A DNA stretch of 64,000 nt from JAVVSK01 sp036654235 (GTDB lineage Bacteria; Bacillota; Clostridia; Christensenellales; CAG-138). Position 1 is the stretch's first letter, and every line of letters starts with the position of its first letter. Positions 1 to 8,820 of this stretch are shown here, one piece after another. The DNA lies in contig JAVVSK010000005.1 of NCBI GenBank assembly GCA_036654235.1, positions 48,620 through 112,619 on the forward strand. The letters are read 5' to 3'. The notes under the pieces were generated by a model, which was not told where the DNA came from, did not search any database, and worked only from the letters and a program-made list of their open reading frames with translations. The position numbers and the translations under genes are program-made.

Positions 1-1
1 T

Positions 2-694
2 GAACTGAATACCGGTGATAATCTTCGCGATTCGTTTTTAGCATCCGGCACCAGCATGGCGGCGCACGAATCACAATCCCGTTTTTATGAAAACATAATC
101 GGAAGATCAAAAGAATTTGTAGAGCTTATATTCCCTAAACTGAAGGAACTTTTCCCCGAACAGCTCAATGGCGTTACTCCATATATGTTTTATCTTGCAA
201 TAAATAAAACGGAGCCGAGTCTTATCCGAACCGAAGCAGATGAACTTACATATTCTTTACATATAATGATTCGCTATGAGCTTGAAAAACGTTTAATAGC
301 CGGCACATTGCTTGTCAAAGATCTTCCTATGGAATGGAATAAAATGTATAAAGAATATCTTGGCGTAGACGTTCCTGATTTTAAACATGGTGTTTTGCAG
401 GATTCACATTGGGCGGGAACTCTTATTGGATATTTCCCGTCATACGCTATAGGCAGCGCATATTCGGCTCAGATGCTTAACACTATGCAGCATAACTTCA
501 ACGTTTTTGACGAGGTTAAGAATAATAGACTGAGCCGCATAGTTGAGTTTATGACAGATAAAATGTATAAACACGGTATGCTCCTTAAGGCTTGCGATGT
601 CGTTGAGACGGTCTGCAACGAAAAATTCGACCCATCGTATTACATTGATTATCTCGAAAAAAAGTATACAGATATATATAATCTTAAGAGTTGA
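2..694 (+). CDS. Carboxypeptidase Taq (M32 metallopeptidase), C-terminal part
   Basis: The reading frame is open from the first bases of the window, so the gene is cut at its 5' end; about 230 C-terminal residues remain. Family marks are visible: the HESQSR segment just after GTSMAA, the IRTEADELTYSLHI helix, and LQDSHWAGTLIGYFPSYAIG. M32 enzymes are zinc carboxypeptidases of about 500 residues that trim C-terminal amino acids in the cytoplasm. The HEXXH zinc motif would lie upstream of the window and is not seen. An ATG at 56 is internal to the conserved core and is not the start. The gene is followed by a long hairpin and faces a convergent gene. Confidence 0.93.
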   Translation, partial: ELNTGDNLRDSFLASGTSMAAHESQSRFYENIIGRSKEFVELIFPKLKELFPEQLNGVTPYMFYLAINKTEPSLIRTEADELTYSLHIMIRYELEKRLIAGTLLVKDLPMEWNKMYKEYLGVDVPDFKHGVLQDSHWAGTLIGYFPSYAIGSAYSAQMLNTMQHNFNVFDEVKNNRLSRIVEFMTDKMYKHGMLLKACDVVETVCNEKFDPSYYIDYLEKKYTDIYNLKS

Positions 695-734
695 GCTCAG
701 CTCTGAGGGCTAAAAAGCAATGAACAAAAGCTTG

Positions 735-784
735 GACTATAATATAATCCGCCCACTGTTAACAGTGGGCGGATTATATTAGTC
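735..784. terminator. Long hairpin between convergent genes, probable bidirectional terminator
   Basis: The core arms CCGCCCACTGTT and AACAGTGGGCGG are perfectly complementary and are extended by AT-rich arms out to 735 and 784 with only a two-base bulge. It lies between the ends of two convergent genes. There is no long pure T run, but the distal arm is AT-rich on both strands, as in bidirectional terminators. Confidence 0.65.
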
Positions 785-798
785 CTGTTTCCGACTTT

Positions 799-1902
799 TC
801 ATTCATTTTGTAAATCATGCATTAACTTATATGGATTTACAAACTTTCCGTCGGGCGAGATTATTGATATGTGAAGATGATTGGCGTCACTGTTGCCCGT
901 TGAGCCAATATTCCCTATTACGTCTCCGGTAGCTACTGTATCCCCAACTTTAACGTGCCTTGTCAATTCTAACATATGGTAATAATGATACTCATATCCG
1001 AACGAATCGGTGATTATAACAAAATTTCCGGGTATATTTCCATAACCTATCGCCGTAACAATTCCCGGACTAATGCTTAGTATATCAGTTCCCTGATCGG
1101 CCTTTATATCGGTCCCCATATGCTTTCTCGTATTATTTGAACGCGTATCACACCATGAGTCATGAAACGAATAATAGTGATCTTTAAGAGGAAAATGTAA
1201 GGTTTTCATAACGTTGCTCGGAAATGAATATACATTATCTATAGACTCATTGCCATAATCATCATACACCGAGGTAAGATAAGCATAAGTAAATCTTATG
1301 TCTATATATTTTCCAAAATCCCCATTTGAATAAATATTTGCAAAATCAACTATATCGTAAGGTTTTATAGTTATAATCAATTTTCGAACATTTGATTCTT
1401 GAATATTAAAAGATATATTTAAAAGGGCTAAAAATTCAACTTTATCGTTGATGAAGGGTAAGGTAGAGGCAAGAAATTGGAATGATGGATAAGATATATG
1501 AAAGTCCCTGTCAAGATCATTTTTTTGTTCCGCCAGATATGAATAAACTGCATTTACAGCAGTATCAATAGAAGACTGCACAAGAGCAGCCTTTAATATA
1601 TATCTATTTATATTTATAGTCATATTTTGGGCAAAATCATAGCCATATTTTAGTGACCAGTTGTTAACAATGAAGAGGGAAGAGTCAAAATTATCAAAAA
1701 AAATAGGATAAAGTTCATCATATAGTTCATTTTCGGGGGGATAAGGCATTGTTGGCGCTAATGTCGGATTAAGGTATGAATCATTATTACTGTCGAGCCT
1801 TAGTGCAGTAAATATTTCGCATCCGGAAAGCAGTGCTAAAAATGTAAATAAAGCCAAACATAAGGCAGATATTTTTAAATAAAATCCATCTTTCAATTTC
1901 AT
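799..1902 (-). CDS. M23-family (LytM-type) metallopeptidase lipoprotein
   Basis: This is a predicted surface lipoprotein of 367 residues. The N-terminus is basic then hydrophobic and ends in the lipobox LLSGC (Cys28). The C-terminal third is an M23 domain: HMGTD (His261, Asp265), YHYYHM and NHLHIS (His342, His344) supply the zinc ligands and catalytic histidine. M23 enzymes cut peptide cross-links in peptidoglycan, and with all ligands present this copy is probably active. The middle region (about 50-230) is not recognised. The start at 1902 is chosen because a promoter -10 box ends only six bases upstream, which rules out the earlier ATGs at 1941 and 1926 for that transcript. The mRNA would then be nearly leaderless. 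Confidence 0.85.
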   Translation of the reverse strand: MKLKDGFYLKISALCLALFTFLALLSGCEIFTALRLDSNNDSYLNPTLAPTMPYPPENELYDELYPIFFDNFDSSLFIVNNWSLKYGYDFAQNMTININRYILKAALVQSSIDTAVNAVYSYLAEQKNDLDRDFHISYPSFQFLASTLPFINDKVEFLALLNISFNIQESNVRKLIITIKPYDIVDFANIYSNGDFGKYIDIRFTYAYLTSVYDDYGNESIDNVYSFPSNVMKTLHFPLKDHYYSFHDSWCDTRSNNTRKHMGTDIKADQGTDILSISPGIVTAIGYGNIPGNFVIITDSFGYEYHYYHMLELTRHVKVGDTVATGDVIGNIGSTGNSDANHLHISIISPDGKFVNPYKLMHDLQNE

Positions 1903-1908
1903 TTTGAT

Positions 1909-1937
1909 ATTATAGCATATTTTCATTCTGACAACAA
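1909..1937 (-). promoter_or_regulatory. Sigma-A-type promoter of the M23 lipoprotein gene
   Basis: On the minus strand, TTGTTG (1937-1932) and TATAAT (1914-1909) are separated by 17 bases. The expected transcription start falls at or next to the ATG at 1902, so the transcript would have little or no 5' leader. Confidence 0.6.
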
Positions 1938-2448
1938 ACAAAATTTAATCTTTATTACTTCCAATATTGGCTTTAAAGTGGAAGTTAGTATGAATAATTA
2001 TATATCATTGTTGAGATGGGGGGAGTTCCTTCGTCTATATTTATTCGTAAAACACAAGTTTTACGAATAAATATAGACGAAAATCATTCTCAAAAGCTTT
2101 TAAATTTAAAATACGCTTGTTCTTGTTTGTTTTATTAAAGCAACTTTATACAATCTCAGGTAAGCTTAAGCTTCCCTTAATTAAATTTCGCTTAAGCTTT
2201 ATTTTAAACCAGTTTTCCATTATTCCAACGTTAATATCTAAAATCTATCCTCAATAGTGCGCTTTCTTTGTTCGTATTATTATATATAATTTTTATCCGG
2301 CAACAAAAATATTCCAGCTTCTTGCTTCTTCTAAGTATTGCTTTTACTCTCATTTATAAGTTGAATTTACAGCGTTTGCATTTTAAATATATCATATTCT
2401 ATATTTCATTGTTTCATGGTAATGAACAGCAGCTTTTTACAAAATCCA
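1938..2448. other. Intergenic AT-rich stretch without a convincing gene
   Basis: About 500 bases between the divergent-side promoter of the M23 gene and the 3' end of the HD hydrolase gene. It holds a perfect long hairpin at 2030-2081 and a weaker 10-base inverted repeat (AAGCTTAAGC at 2162, GCTTAAGCTT at 2190). Open frames here are short, AT-driven and lack ribosome binding sites. Confidence 0.6.
2030..2081. repeat. Perfect 24-bp inverted repeat with 4-base loop
   Basis: Arms at 2030-2053 and 2058-2081 are exact reverse complements around the loop ACAA (2054-2057). Neither strand has a T run after the stem, so it is not a standard intrinsic terminator. It could be a decayed mobile-element end, an RNA processing structure or a protein site. 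Confidence 0.85.
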
Positions 2449-3045
2449 TTATCCGTCTTTTAGAATGCCACCCAAGACGCATGCGTCCAACATTTCCAAA
2501 ATGCAGATATAAAGCTCTGGCATTGCACGTTTTACATGTTCTACGCGCTTCAGCACCATATTCTTAGTTACATCGCCCTGTTTCCATGTATAGCCGTCGG
2601 TGCTGACATTAAGCAAAAACGGTTCCAATCTATCTACCGATGCGGCGTACAAAGCGTCCTTAGTTTCAGCTTTGTCAAATTCTTCCCAGAGTGCGCGAAT
2701 TTCGGAATTTTGATCGTTAGGCAAAATAGAAAACAGCTTATCGGCAGCCGCACTTTCTCGTTTTCTCTTTGAACGGTTTCCTGCTTTGTCATAACAAAAC
2801 GTATCTCCCGCATAAACCTCAACGAGATCATGTACGAGAAGCATCTTCAAAACATGCGTAATGTCGATAGTCTCAACAGCATATTCCTCAAGCAGCATAG
2901 CCATTACGGCTATATGCCACGAATGCTCGGCATCGTTTTCGCGGTGACTCTTATCAATTACGATATTGCGCCTCAATATATTTTTCATTTTATCAATCTC
3001 GATTATAAATTCGAGCTGACGATTTGCACGTTCTCTATTAAACAT
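2449..3045 (-). CDS. HD-domain phosphohydrolase (YfbR-like)
   Basis: A 198-residue protein with the HD-superfamily metal ligands: the helix HRENDAEHSWHIAVMA (His41/His44 area), the VHDLVE motif (His72-Asp73) and a later acidic residue. The layout matches the predicted HD hydrolases related to 5'-deoxynucleotidase YfbR (COG1896), which remove phosphate from nucleoside monophosphates. The substrate is inferred from the family only. The start at 3045 follows the ribosome binding site AGGGGGC at good spacing. The gene stands alone between a gene desert and the tRNA/6S cluster. Confidence 0.85.
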   Translation of the reverse strand: MFNRERANRQLEFIIEIDKMKNILRRNIVIDKSHRENDAEHSWHIAVMAMLLEEYAVETIDITHVLKMLLVHDLVEVYAGDTFCYDKAGNRSKRKRESAAADKLFSILPNDQNSEIRALWEEFDKAETKDALYAASVDRLEPFLLNVSTDGYTWKQGDVTKNMVLKRVEHVKRAMPELYICILEMLDACVLGGILKDG

Positions 3046-3148
3046 ATTGCCCCCTAAATTTCTATAAAGTTGCCAAAGTCATAAGAATATCACGCTACGA
3101 TTTTGAAACAGGATTGAGCCGTTTCGGGTTGAATTTTACCTTTAAGTT

Positions 3149-3185
3149 AAAAAAATGTCGAGATTAAATATCTCGACATTTTTTA
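3149..3185 (-). terminator. Intrinsic terminator of the tRNA/6S RNA cluster
   Basis: TGTCGAGA (3156-3163) pairs with TCTCGACA (3171-3178) around a 7-base loop, flanked by A and T runs of six or more on both sides. It sits directly after the tRNA-Gln end on the minus strand. Confidence 0.85.
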
Positions 3186-3193
3186 TTAAACGA

Positions 3194-3267
3194 TGGCTGC
3201 GGAACTAAGATTCGAACTTAGACAATACGAGTCAGAGTCGTAGGTGCTACCATTACACAATTCCGCA
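3194..3267 (-). tRNA. tRNA-Gln (anticodon CTG), CCA encoded
   Basis: The minus strand folds as a 74-base tRNA. Acceptor arms are TGCGGAA and TTCCGCA, the discriminator is G, and CCA is encoded. The anticodon arm TACGA-CTCTGAC-TCGTA gives anticodon CTG, reading CAG. The T arm contains the GTTCGAATC-type loop. It is the last member of the cluster, before the terminator at 3149-3185. Confidence 0.95.
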
Positions 3268-3273
3268 AAAAAG

Positions 3274-3443
3274 ATCCCGAGATGCCGTTTGCCCCTAAAT
3301 AACACCCGCCTCTCGGCAGGTGGGTGCGCTGTGACGGCTGCTGCTTACTTGAGTCTGAGACCAAATGGCTTTCACTCGACCAACCCGCGCTCCCGATGTT
3401 ACTTTGTGGGTTTATAAAAAGGACATAACGCACACCACAGGAT
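3274..3443 (-). ncRNA. ssrS: Probable 6S RNA
   Basis: Between the two tRNAs lies a 170-base spacer that looks like a 6S RNA on the minus strand. The 5' end ATCCTGTGGTGTGCGTT pairs with the 3' end AACGGCATCTCGGGAT (the GGCATCTCGG segment is typical of 6S 3' ends), giving a long closing stem with one bulge. The middle is an open, GC-rich bubble with smaller hairpins such as CACCCACCTGCC/GGCGGGTG. Length fits the roughly 180-base family. 6S RNA mimics an open promoter, binds sigma-A RNA polymerase and dampens transcription in stationary phase. It would be released by processing from the joint tRNA transcript. The identification is by eye, without a covariance model. Confidence 0.75.
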
Positions 3444-3445
3444 TT

Positions 3446-3522
3446 TGGTGGGATTAATTGGAATCGAACCAACGACCTCTACGATGTCAACGTAGCGCTC
3501 TAACCAGCTGAGCTATAACCCC
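3446..3522 (-). tRNA. tRNA-Val (anticodon GAC), CCA encoded
   Basis: A 77-base cloverleaf on the minus strand. Acceptor arms GGGGTTA and TAATCCC pair with one G-T, the discriminator is A, and CCA is encoded. The D arm contains AGCTCAGCTGGTTAGAGC, the anticodon arm is CTACG-TTGACAT-CGTAG (anticodon GAC), and the T loop is GGTTCGATTCC. It is the first member of the cluster, 18 bases after the predicted transcription start. Confidence 0.96.
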
Positions 3523-3546
3523 GTGCAAAAATTCCTTACGGATATT

Positions 3547-3574
3547 ATTATACACATGATTTCTGATTTTGCAA
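3547..3574 (-). promoter_or_regulatory. Promoter of the tRNA-Val / 6S RNA / tRNA-Gln cluster
   Basis: On the minus strand, TTGCAA (3574-3569) is followed after 16 bases by a perfect TATAAT (3552-3547). The expected start near 3540 lies just upstream of tRNA-Val. Confidence 0.75.
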
Positions 3575-3791
3575 GCTTTTTTTCAATAAAAACGCCCGGA
3601 ATCTATATACAATGAAATTGTCCGGATCTATCTTGCCTTTTAAATTGCGCTATTCTATACAATCTATAATATCGCGGCCATTCCATCTCTATGTTTTTAC
3701 CATTATTCTTGCTTCTTCACTGAACTAATAGGAAAATTTCATAATCTCAATTTAGAAGCCATTTTTTTGATTTCATTTTAGCAAGATTTTG

Positions 3792-3800
3792 TGGTATACT
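3792..3800 (+). promoter_or_regulatory. Extended -10 promoter element of uvrB
   Basis: TGGTATACT forms an extended -10 (TG-N-TATACT) 36 bases before the uvrB start. No good -35 is seen at 17 bases, as expected for extended -10 promoters. No LexA (CGAAC-N4-GTTCG) box was found beside it. The rest of 3575-3791 shows no gene. Confidence 0.45.
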
Positions 3801-3836
3801 TAGAGGAAATCTTTAATTGCGGTTTTGGAGGAAATA

Positions 3837-5870
3837 GTGGCGGACGAATTCAAACTGATTAGCGAATATTCGCCAACCGGCGATCAACCCAAAGCTATAG
3901 AGGGCTTGGTCGATGGGTATCTTAACGGTAAAAAACGGGAGGTACTTCTCGGAGTAACCGGATCGGGAAAAACTTTTACTATGGCAAATGTCATTCAAAA
4001 GCTTCAACGTCCAACTCTCATAATTGCGCATAATAAAACTCTCGCGGCTCAGCTATGCTCTGAATTTCGCGAATTTTTCCCCGACTCGGCAGTAGAATAT
4101 TTTGTATCATACTATGATTATTATCAGCCCGAAGCTTACATAGCTTCCTCGGACACTTATATAGAAAAAGTATCTTCGATAAACGAGGAAATAGACCGAT
4201 TGAGGCATAGTGCAACTTGCGCCCTGAACGAAAGAAAAGACGTAATAATAGTTTCGTCTGTTTCTTGTATATATGCCCTTGGAAATCCTGAAGAATATAT
4301 CCGAATGAGTATTTCTATTAGAAAAGGTACTAAAATAGATCGCGATGTCCTTATGCGCCGCCTAGTTGATATACAGTATCAAAGAAACGATATAGATTTC
4401 TCAAGAGGAAATTTTAGGGCACGGGGGGACGTTTTAGAAGTGTTTCCGATGAACTTTAAAGAGAAGGCTCTTAGAATAGAATTTTTCGGGGACGAGATAG
4501 AGCGAATATCCGAAATTCACCTTGTAACGGGTAAAACTCTTCTTGAGCTTTCTCACGCAATAATTTTTCCGGCGACGCATTACGCGGTGGCGCATGATAA
4601 GCTGACCGAGGTACTTTCCGTTATAGAGAAGGATTTAAAAATAAGGTTGGACGAACTGACGAGAGCGCATAAGCTTCTCGAAGCACAGCGCCTTGAACAG
4701 CGAACGGTTTTCGATATGGAAATGATATCTGAAATTGGCTATTGTCAGGGAATAGAAAACTACAGTAGATATTTTGATGGGCGAAGCCCGGGGCAGCCTC
4801 CTTTTACGCTAATGGACTATTTCCCTAAAAACTTCCTATTGATGATAGACGAATCACATGTAACGCTTCCTCAAATTCGCGGTATGTTCAACGGAGATGC
4901 AGCTAGAAAGCACGAACTTGTAGAATATGGGTTTAGGCTTCCCTCCGCATATGATAACCGTCCTTTAAAATTCGATGAATTTGATGCGCGCATTAATAAG
5001 CTCTTGTGCGTAAGCGCAACTCCGTCTGAATATGAACTTGGACAAGCAGAATGTATAGTAGAACAGATAATAAGACCAACCGGACTTATCGATCCCGAAA
5101 TAATAGTAAAGCCCGTTATAGGTCAGGTAGACGATCTTATGGAAGAAATAAAAAAGACGACAGCAAATGGATTTAGAGTTCTCGTAACAACACTTACGAA
5201 GCGCATGGCGGAGGATCTGACCGAATATCTTGATAGATTTGAATTTCGAGTTCGGTATATGCATTCTGAAATTCAGACGATGGAGCGAACGGAAATACTT
5301 CGCGATCTTCGTCTCGGGGAATTTGACGTTCTTATCGGCATAAACCTTCTAAGGGAGGGACTCGATCTTCCGGAGGTCGGTCTTGTTGCGATTCTCGATG
5401 CGGATAAGGAGGGCTTCTTACGATCTTCAACCTCGCTCATACAGATTGTTGGGCGCGCTGCAAGAAATGTAAATGGACGCGTTGTTATGTATGCCGATCA
5501 TATAACGAATTCTATGGATATAGCGATAAACGAAACCAACCGCCGCCGTAAAATACAAGCGGAGTACAATAGAGCAAACGATATAACTCCAACTAGTATC
5601 CATAAAGAAATTCGAAATGTGCTTGAAATAAGTAAAAAGAGCAACAATAACTATAACGATACTTCTTCCGCTGAGCGCGCGCAAAGAATAGAAATTTTGC
5701 GCGACGAGATGAAAAAAGCAGCTGCCGAGCTTGAATTTGAAACGGCCGCAAAACTCAGAGACGAACTTTTTGATCTCACCGGTGAAAGAAACGTCGAAAA
5801 ACAGTATGCCGCGCCTGGAACGGTCGGCAGTAAAAGGAACGCAAGGGAAAGGACAAGAAAATCGCACTAA
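3837..5870 (+). CDS. uvrB: Excinuclease ABC subunit UvrB
   Basis: The damage-verification helicase of nucleotide excision repair: it is loaded on DNA by UvrA and then recruits UvrC. Walker A GVTGSGKT is near residues 39-46. The beta-hairpin segment YYDYYQPEAYIASSDTYIEK, which inserts between the strands, is near 92-110, and helicase motifs extend to QIVGRAARN. The C-terminal UVR motif (EMKKAAAELEFETAAKLRDEL region) contacts UvrC. The start is taken as GTG at 3837, five bases after GGAGG, not the TTG at 3825 that overlaps that site; this gives 677 residues, normal for UvrB. It is followed by uvrA after 28 bases. Confidence 0.98.
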   Translation: MADEFKLISEYSPTGDQPKAIEGLVDGYLNGKKREVLLGVTGSGKTFTMANVIQKLQRPTLIIAHNKTLAAQLCSEFREFFPDSAVEYFVSYYDYYQPEAYIASSDTYIEKVSSINEEIDRLRHSATCALNERKDVIIVSSVSCIYALGNPEEYIRMSISIRKGTKIDRDVLMRRLVDIQYQRNDIDFSRGNFRARGDVLEVFPMNFKEKALRIEFFGDEIERISEIHLVTGKTLLELSHAIIFPATHYAVAHDKLTEVLSVIEKDLKIRLDELTRAHKLLEAQRLEQRTVFDMEMISEIGYCQGIENYSRYFDGRSPGQPPFTLMDYFPKNFLLMIDESHVTLPQIRGMFNGDAARKHELVEYGFRLPSAYDNRPLKFDEFDARINKLLCVSATPSEYELGQAECIVEQIIRPTGLIDPEIIVKPVIGQVDDLMEEIKKTTANGFRVLVTTLTKRMAEDLTEYLDRFEFRVRYMHSEIQTMERTEILRDLRLGEFDVLIGINLLREGLDLPEVGLVAILDADKEGFLRSSTSLIQIVGRAARNVNGRVVMYADHITNSMDIAINETNRRRKIQAEYNRANDITPTSIHKEIRNVLEISKKSNNNYNDTSSAERAQRIEILRDEMKKAAAELEFETAAKLRDELFDLTGERNVEKQYAAPGTVGSKRNARERTRKSH

Positions 5871-5898
5871 CGCGAATCTTTTGATAATTTTATAAAAT

Positions 5899-8730
5899 AT
5901 GAAGGAATCACTGATTATAACGGGTGCACGTGAGCATAATTTAAAAAACGTAAATTTAACCGTGCCGCGTAACGAATTTGTTGTATTTACTGGGCTGTCC
6001 GGATCCGGAAAATCATCTTTGGCGTTTGATACTATCTATGCTGAAGGTCAAAGGCGTTATGTTGAGTCGCTCTCGTCTTATGCGCGACAATTTTTAGGTC
6101 AGATGGATAAGCCGGATGTCGATAAGATAGAGGGGCTTTCTCCGGCAATTTCAATAGACCAAAAGAGTACATCTAATAATCCGCGCTCAACAGTAGGAAC
6201 TGTGACCGAAATCCATGACTATTTGCGCCTTTTATACGCGCGAATCGGGAAGCCGCATTGTTATAAGTGCGGTCGCCCTATTGAACGTCAGAGTATAGAT
6301 CAGGTTATGGATAGAGTAAAGGCTCTCGGCGTTGGAACGCGTATTCAAATAGTTGCTCCTCTAATCCGTGCGAGAAAAGGTGAGCATACCCGCTTGCTTG
6401 ACGAAATTAGGAAAGATGGCTATGTTCGCGTTATAATTGACGGTGTTATCTACGATATAGACGATCTTCCGACTCTCGATAAAAAAGTTAAGCATACAAT
6501 AGATGTTGTCGTCGACCGAATAGTTTTAAAAGAAAATGCGGATAGTCGACTTAACGACTCTTTAGAGACTGCTTTTTCTTACGGACATGGTTTAGCTAAA
6601 GTGATTTTGGCCGACGAAGGTAAAGAACTTTTGTTTTCTCAAAATTATGCTTGTACCGAATGCGGTATAAGCGTTGAAGAACTTACGCCGCGTATGTTTT
6701 CTTTCAACAATCCATATGGTGCCTGCAAAACCTGCTCCGGTCTCGGAATACTTTTGACAATAGATCCCGACCTTATTTTAAACGATAAACTATCCCTGAA
6801 TGAAGGAGCTGTTTCGGCATCAGGCTGGCAAAGCGGTAAAGAAAATAGCATAGCACACATGTATTTTAAGGCACTCTCTAGCTTTTATGATTTTTCTCTT
6901 GATATTCCCGTCTGCAAGCTCGATAAAAGTATTCGCGATATGATTTTATATGGTAATAATAATGAGAAGATAACTGTTGAATATACAAAGGACTACGGGA
7001 ACGGAACTTTTCAAGCCAGCTTTGAGGGAATTATCCCTAATATAAAAAGACGACACGAAGAAACGCAGTCGGAAGATATGAAGCGCACATATGAAAGCCT
7101 TATGACCGAAACTCCATGTCCCGATTGTCACGGGAAACGACTTCGTCCCGAAAGTCTCGCCGTTACCGTAGGTGGCTTATCTATTGCCGATATTTCAGAA
7201 ATGCCTATTGTCAAGGCGCGTGATTTTTTAAACACAATTGAACTTACGCCGTCCGAAAAAATAATTGCTTCTCAAATTTTTAAAGAGCTGAATTCAAGAT
7301 TCGGTTTTTTAATAAATGTAGGTCTTGACTATCTTACGCTATCGCGCTCGGCAACGTCGCTCTCCGGCGGCGAAGCTCAGCGAATACGATTGGCTACGCA
7401 AATTGGTTCCGGGCTTGTCGGAGTTTTATATATTTTGGACGAACCCAGTATTGGACTTCATCAGCGCGACAACTCGCGACTTTTAAAGACACTGAAAAAT
7501 ATGCGCGACCTTGGTAATACCCTAATAGTTGTCGAACATGACGAGGAAACAATGCGTGAAGCGGACTTTATAGTTGACATGGGTCCGGGCGCGGGAGCAC
7601 ATGGTGGAAATGTTGTCGCAGCGGGGACTTTAGACGATATAATGGCATGCGATGAATCTATAACCGGTCAGTTTTTGACAGGAAAGCGTAAAATCAATAT
7701 TCCTCAGATACGGAGAAGCTGCGGCGGACGTTATTTATCGGTACGCGGCGCGCGAGCTCACAATTTAAAAAACATAGATATTGATATACCTCTTGGCATC
7801 TTTACCTGCATAACCGGGGTTTCAGGCTCGGGAAAGTCAAGTCTGGTAAATGAGATAATAAAAAAAACTTTGCTCCGCGATCTTAACCGCGCAAAAACGC
7901 GACCCGGTCAATGTGATAAAATAACGGGGCTGAATCACCTGGATAAAATCATAGATATTGACCAGAGCCCAATAGGCAGAACACCTAGGAGTAATCCCGC
8001 TACATATACAGGTCTTTTTGATATGATACGCGAGGTTTTCGCGATGACTCCCGATGCTAAGATGCGCGGATATGGAAATGGAAGATTCAGCTTTAACGTA
8101 AAGGGTGGGCGCTGCGAAACCTGCCATGGCGACGGAATACTTAAAATCGAAATGCACTTTTTACCGGATGTCTATGTTCCTTGCGATGTATGTGGGGGAA
8201 AACGCTATAATAGGGAAACGCTTGAGGTTCGTTACAAGGGAAAGAACATAGCGGACGTTCTTAATATGACCGTTGATGAAGCGCTAAAGTTTTTTGCTCC
8301 GCTTCCAAAGTTAAAGCGTAAACTTGAAACGCTCTATGATGTCGGTCTTTCCTATGTAAAACTCGGTCAACCGTCGACAACTCTCTCTGGAGGCGAAGCG
8401 CAAAGAGTAAAACTTGCTACAGAACTTTCTCGAAAGGATACCGGAAAGACACTCTACGTTCTTGATGAACCAACGACCGGGCTTCATGTTGCTGACGTTG
8501 AAAAGCTTCTCTCTATACTTCAAAGACTTTGTGACGGAGGAAGCTCCGTTCTCGTTATCGAACATAATCTTGATGTTATAAAGACAGCGGATTATATAAT
8601 AGACCTTGGACCAGAGGGCGGAGACCGAGGAGGTGAAATAGTAGCTATTGGAACACCCGAGGAAGTCGCATTGTGTGAAAGTAGCTATACCGGGCAATAT
8701 TTAAAGCGGATATTGTCCGAGAATCTATAA
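5899..8730 (+). CDS. uvrA: Excinuclease ABC subunit UvrA
   Basis: The damage-sensing ATPase of nucleotide excision repair, with two ABC modules. Walker A motifs are GLSGSGKSSL (about 31-40) and GVSGSGKSSL (about 640); signatures LSGGEAQRIRLATQ and LSGGEAQRVKLATE lie near residues 489 and 829. Zinc-binding cysteine pairs are present (CYKCGRP, CTECG with CKTC, CETCHGDG with CDVCGGKR). At 943 residues it has the usual length. The start matches the family start exactly (GAREHNLKNV), but no clear ribosome binding site precedes it; the upstream bases are AT-rich, which may help open the mRNA. It forms a repair operon with uvrB. Confidence 0.98.
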   Translation: MKESLIITGAREHNLKNVNLTVPRNEFVVFTGLSGSGKSSLAFDTIYAEGQRRYVESLSSYARQFLGQMDKPDVDKIEGLSPAISIDQKSTSNNPRSTVGTVTEIHDYLRLLYARIGKPHCYKCGRPIERQSIDQVMDRVKALGVGTRIQIVAPLIRARKGEHTRLLDEIRKDGYVRVIIDGVIYDIDDLPTLDKKVKHTIDVVVDRIVLKENADSRLNDSLETAFSYGHGLAKVILADEGKELLFSQNYACTECGISVEELTPRMFSFNNPYGACKTCSGLGILLTIDPDLILNDKLSLNEGAVSASGWQSGKENSIAHMYFKALSSFYDFSLDIPVCKLDKSIRDMILYGNNNEKITVEYTKDYGNGTFQASFEGIIPNIKRRHEETQSEDMKRTYESLMTETPCPDCHGKRLRPESLAVTVGGLSIADISEMPIVKARDFLNTIELTPSEKIIASQIFKELNSRFGFLINVGLDYLTLSRSATSLSGGEAQRIRLATQIGSGLVGVLYILDEPSIGLHQRDNSRLLKTLKNMRDLGNTLIVVEHDEETMREADFIVDMGPGAGAHGGNVVAAGTLDDIMACDESITGQFLTGKRKINIPQIRRSCGGRYLSVRGARAHNLKNIDIDIPLGIFTCITGVSGSGKSSLVNEIIKKTLLRDLNRAKTRPGQCDKITGLNHLDKIIDIDQSPIGRTPRSNPATYTGLFDMIREVFAMTPDAKMRGYGNGRFSFNVKGGRCETCHGDGILKIEMHFLPDVYVPCDVCGGKRYNRETLEVRYKGKNIADVLNMTVDEALKFFAPLPKLKRKLETLYDVGLSYVKLGQPSTTLSGGEAQRVKLATELSRKDTGKTLYVLDEPTTGLHVADVEKLLSILQRLCDGGSSVLVIEHNLDVIKTADYIIDLGPEGGDRGGEIVAIGTPEEVALCESSYTGQYLKRILSENL

Positions 8731-8820
8731 TTTTTGGAATCCTCGCTAAATATAACCGAGAGTAATAAGTAAATCGAAATAAAACTGTCGCCCGGCGGCA
8801 AATCGCAGGAGGTATATTAA

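Noticed and set aside
2030..2081. Long hairpin as an intrinsic terminator
   Set aside because: No T run on either strand and no gene ends beside it.
2268..2567. 99-codon plus-strand open frame overlapping the HD hydrolase end
   Set aside because: AT-driven composition, antisense to a clear gene in its second half, no ribosome binding site.
3218..3472. 84-codon minus-strand open frame across the tRNA/6S region
   Set aside because: It runs through two tRNAs and the 6S RNA, so it is only a chance frame.
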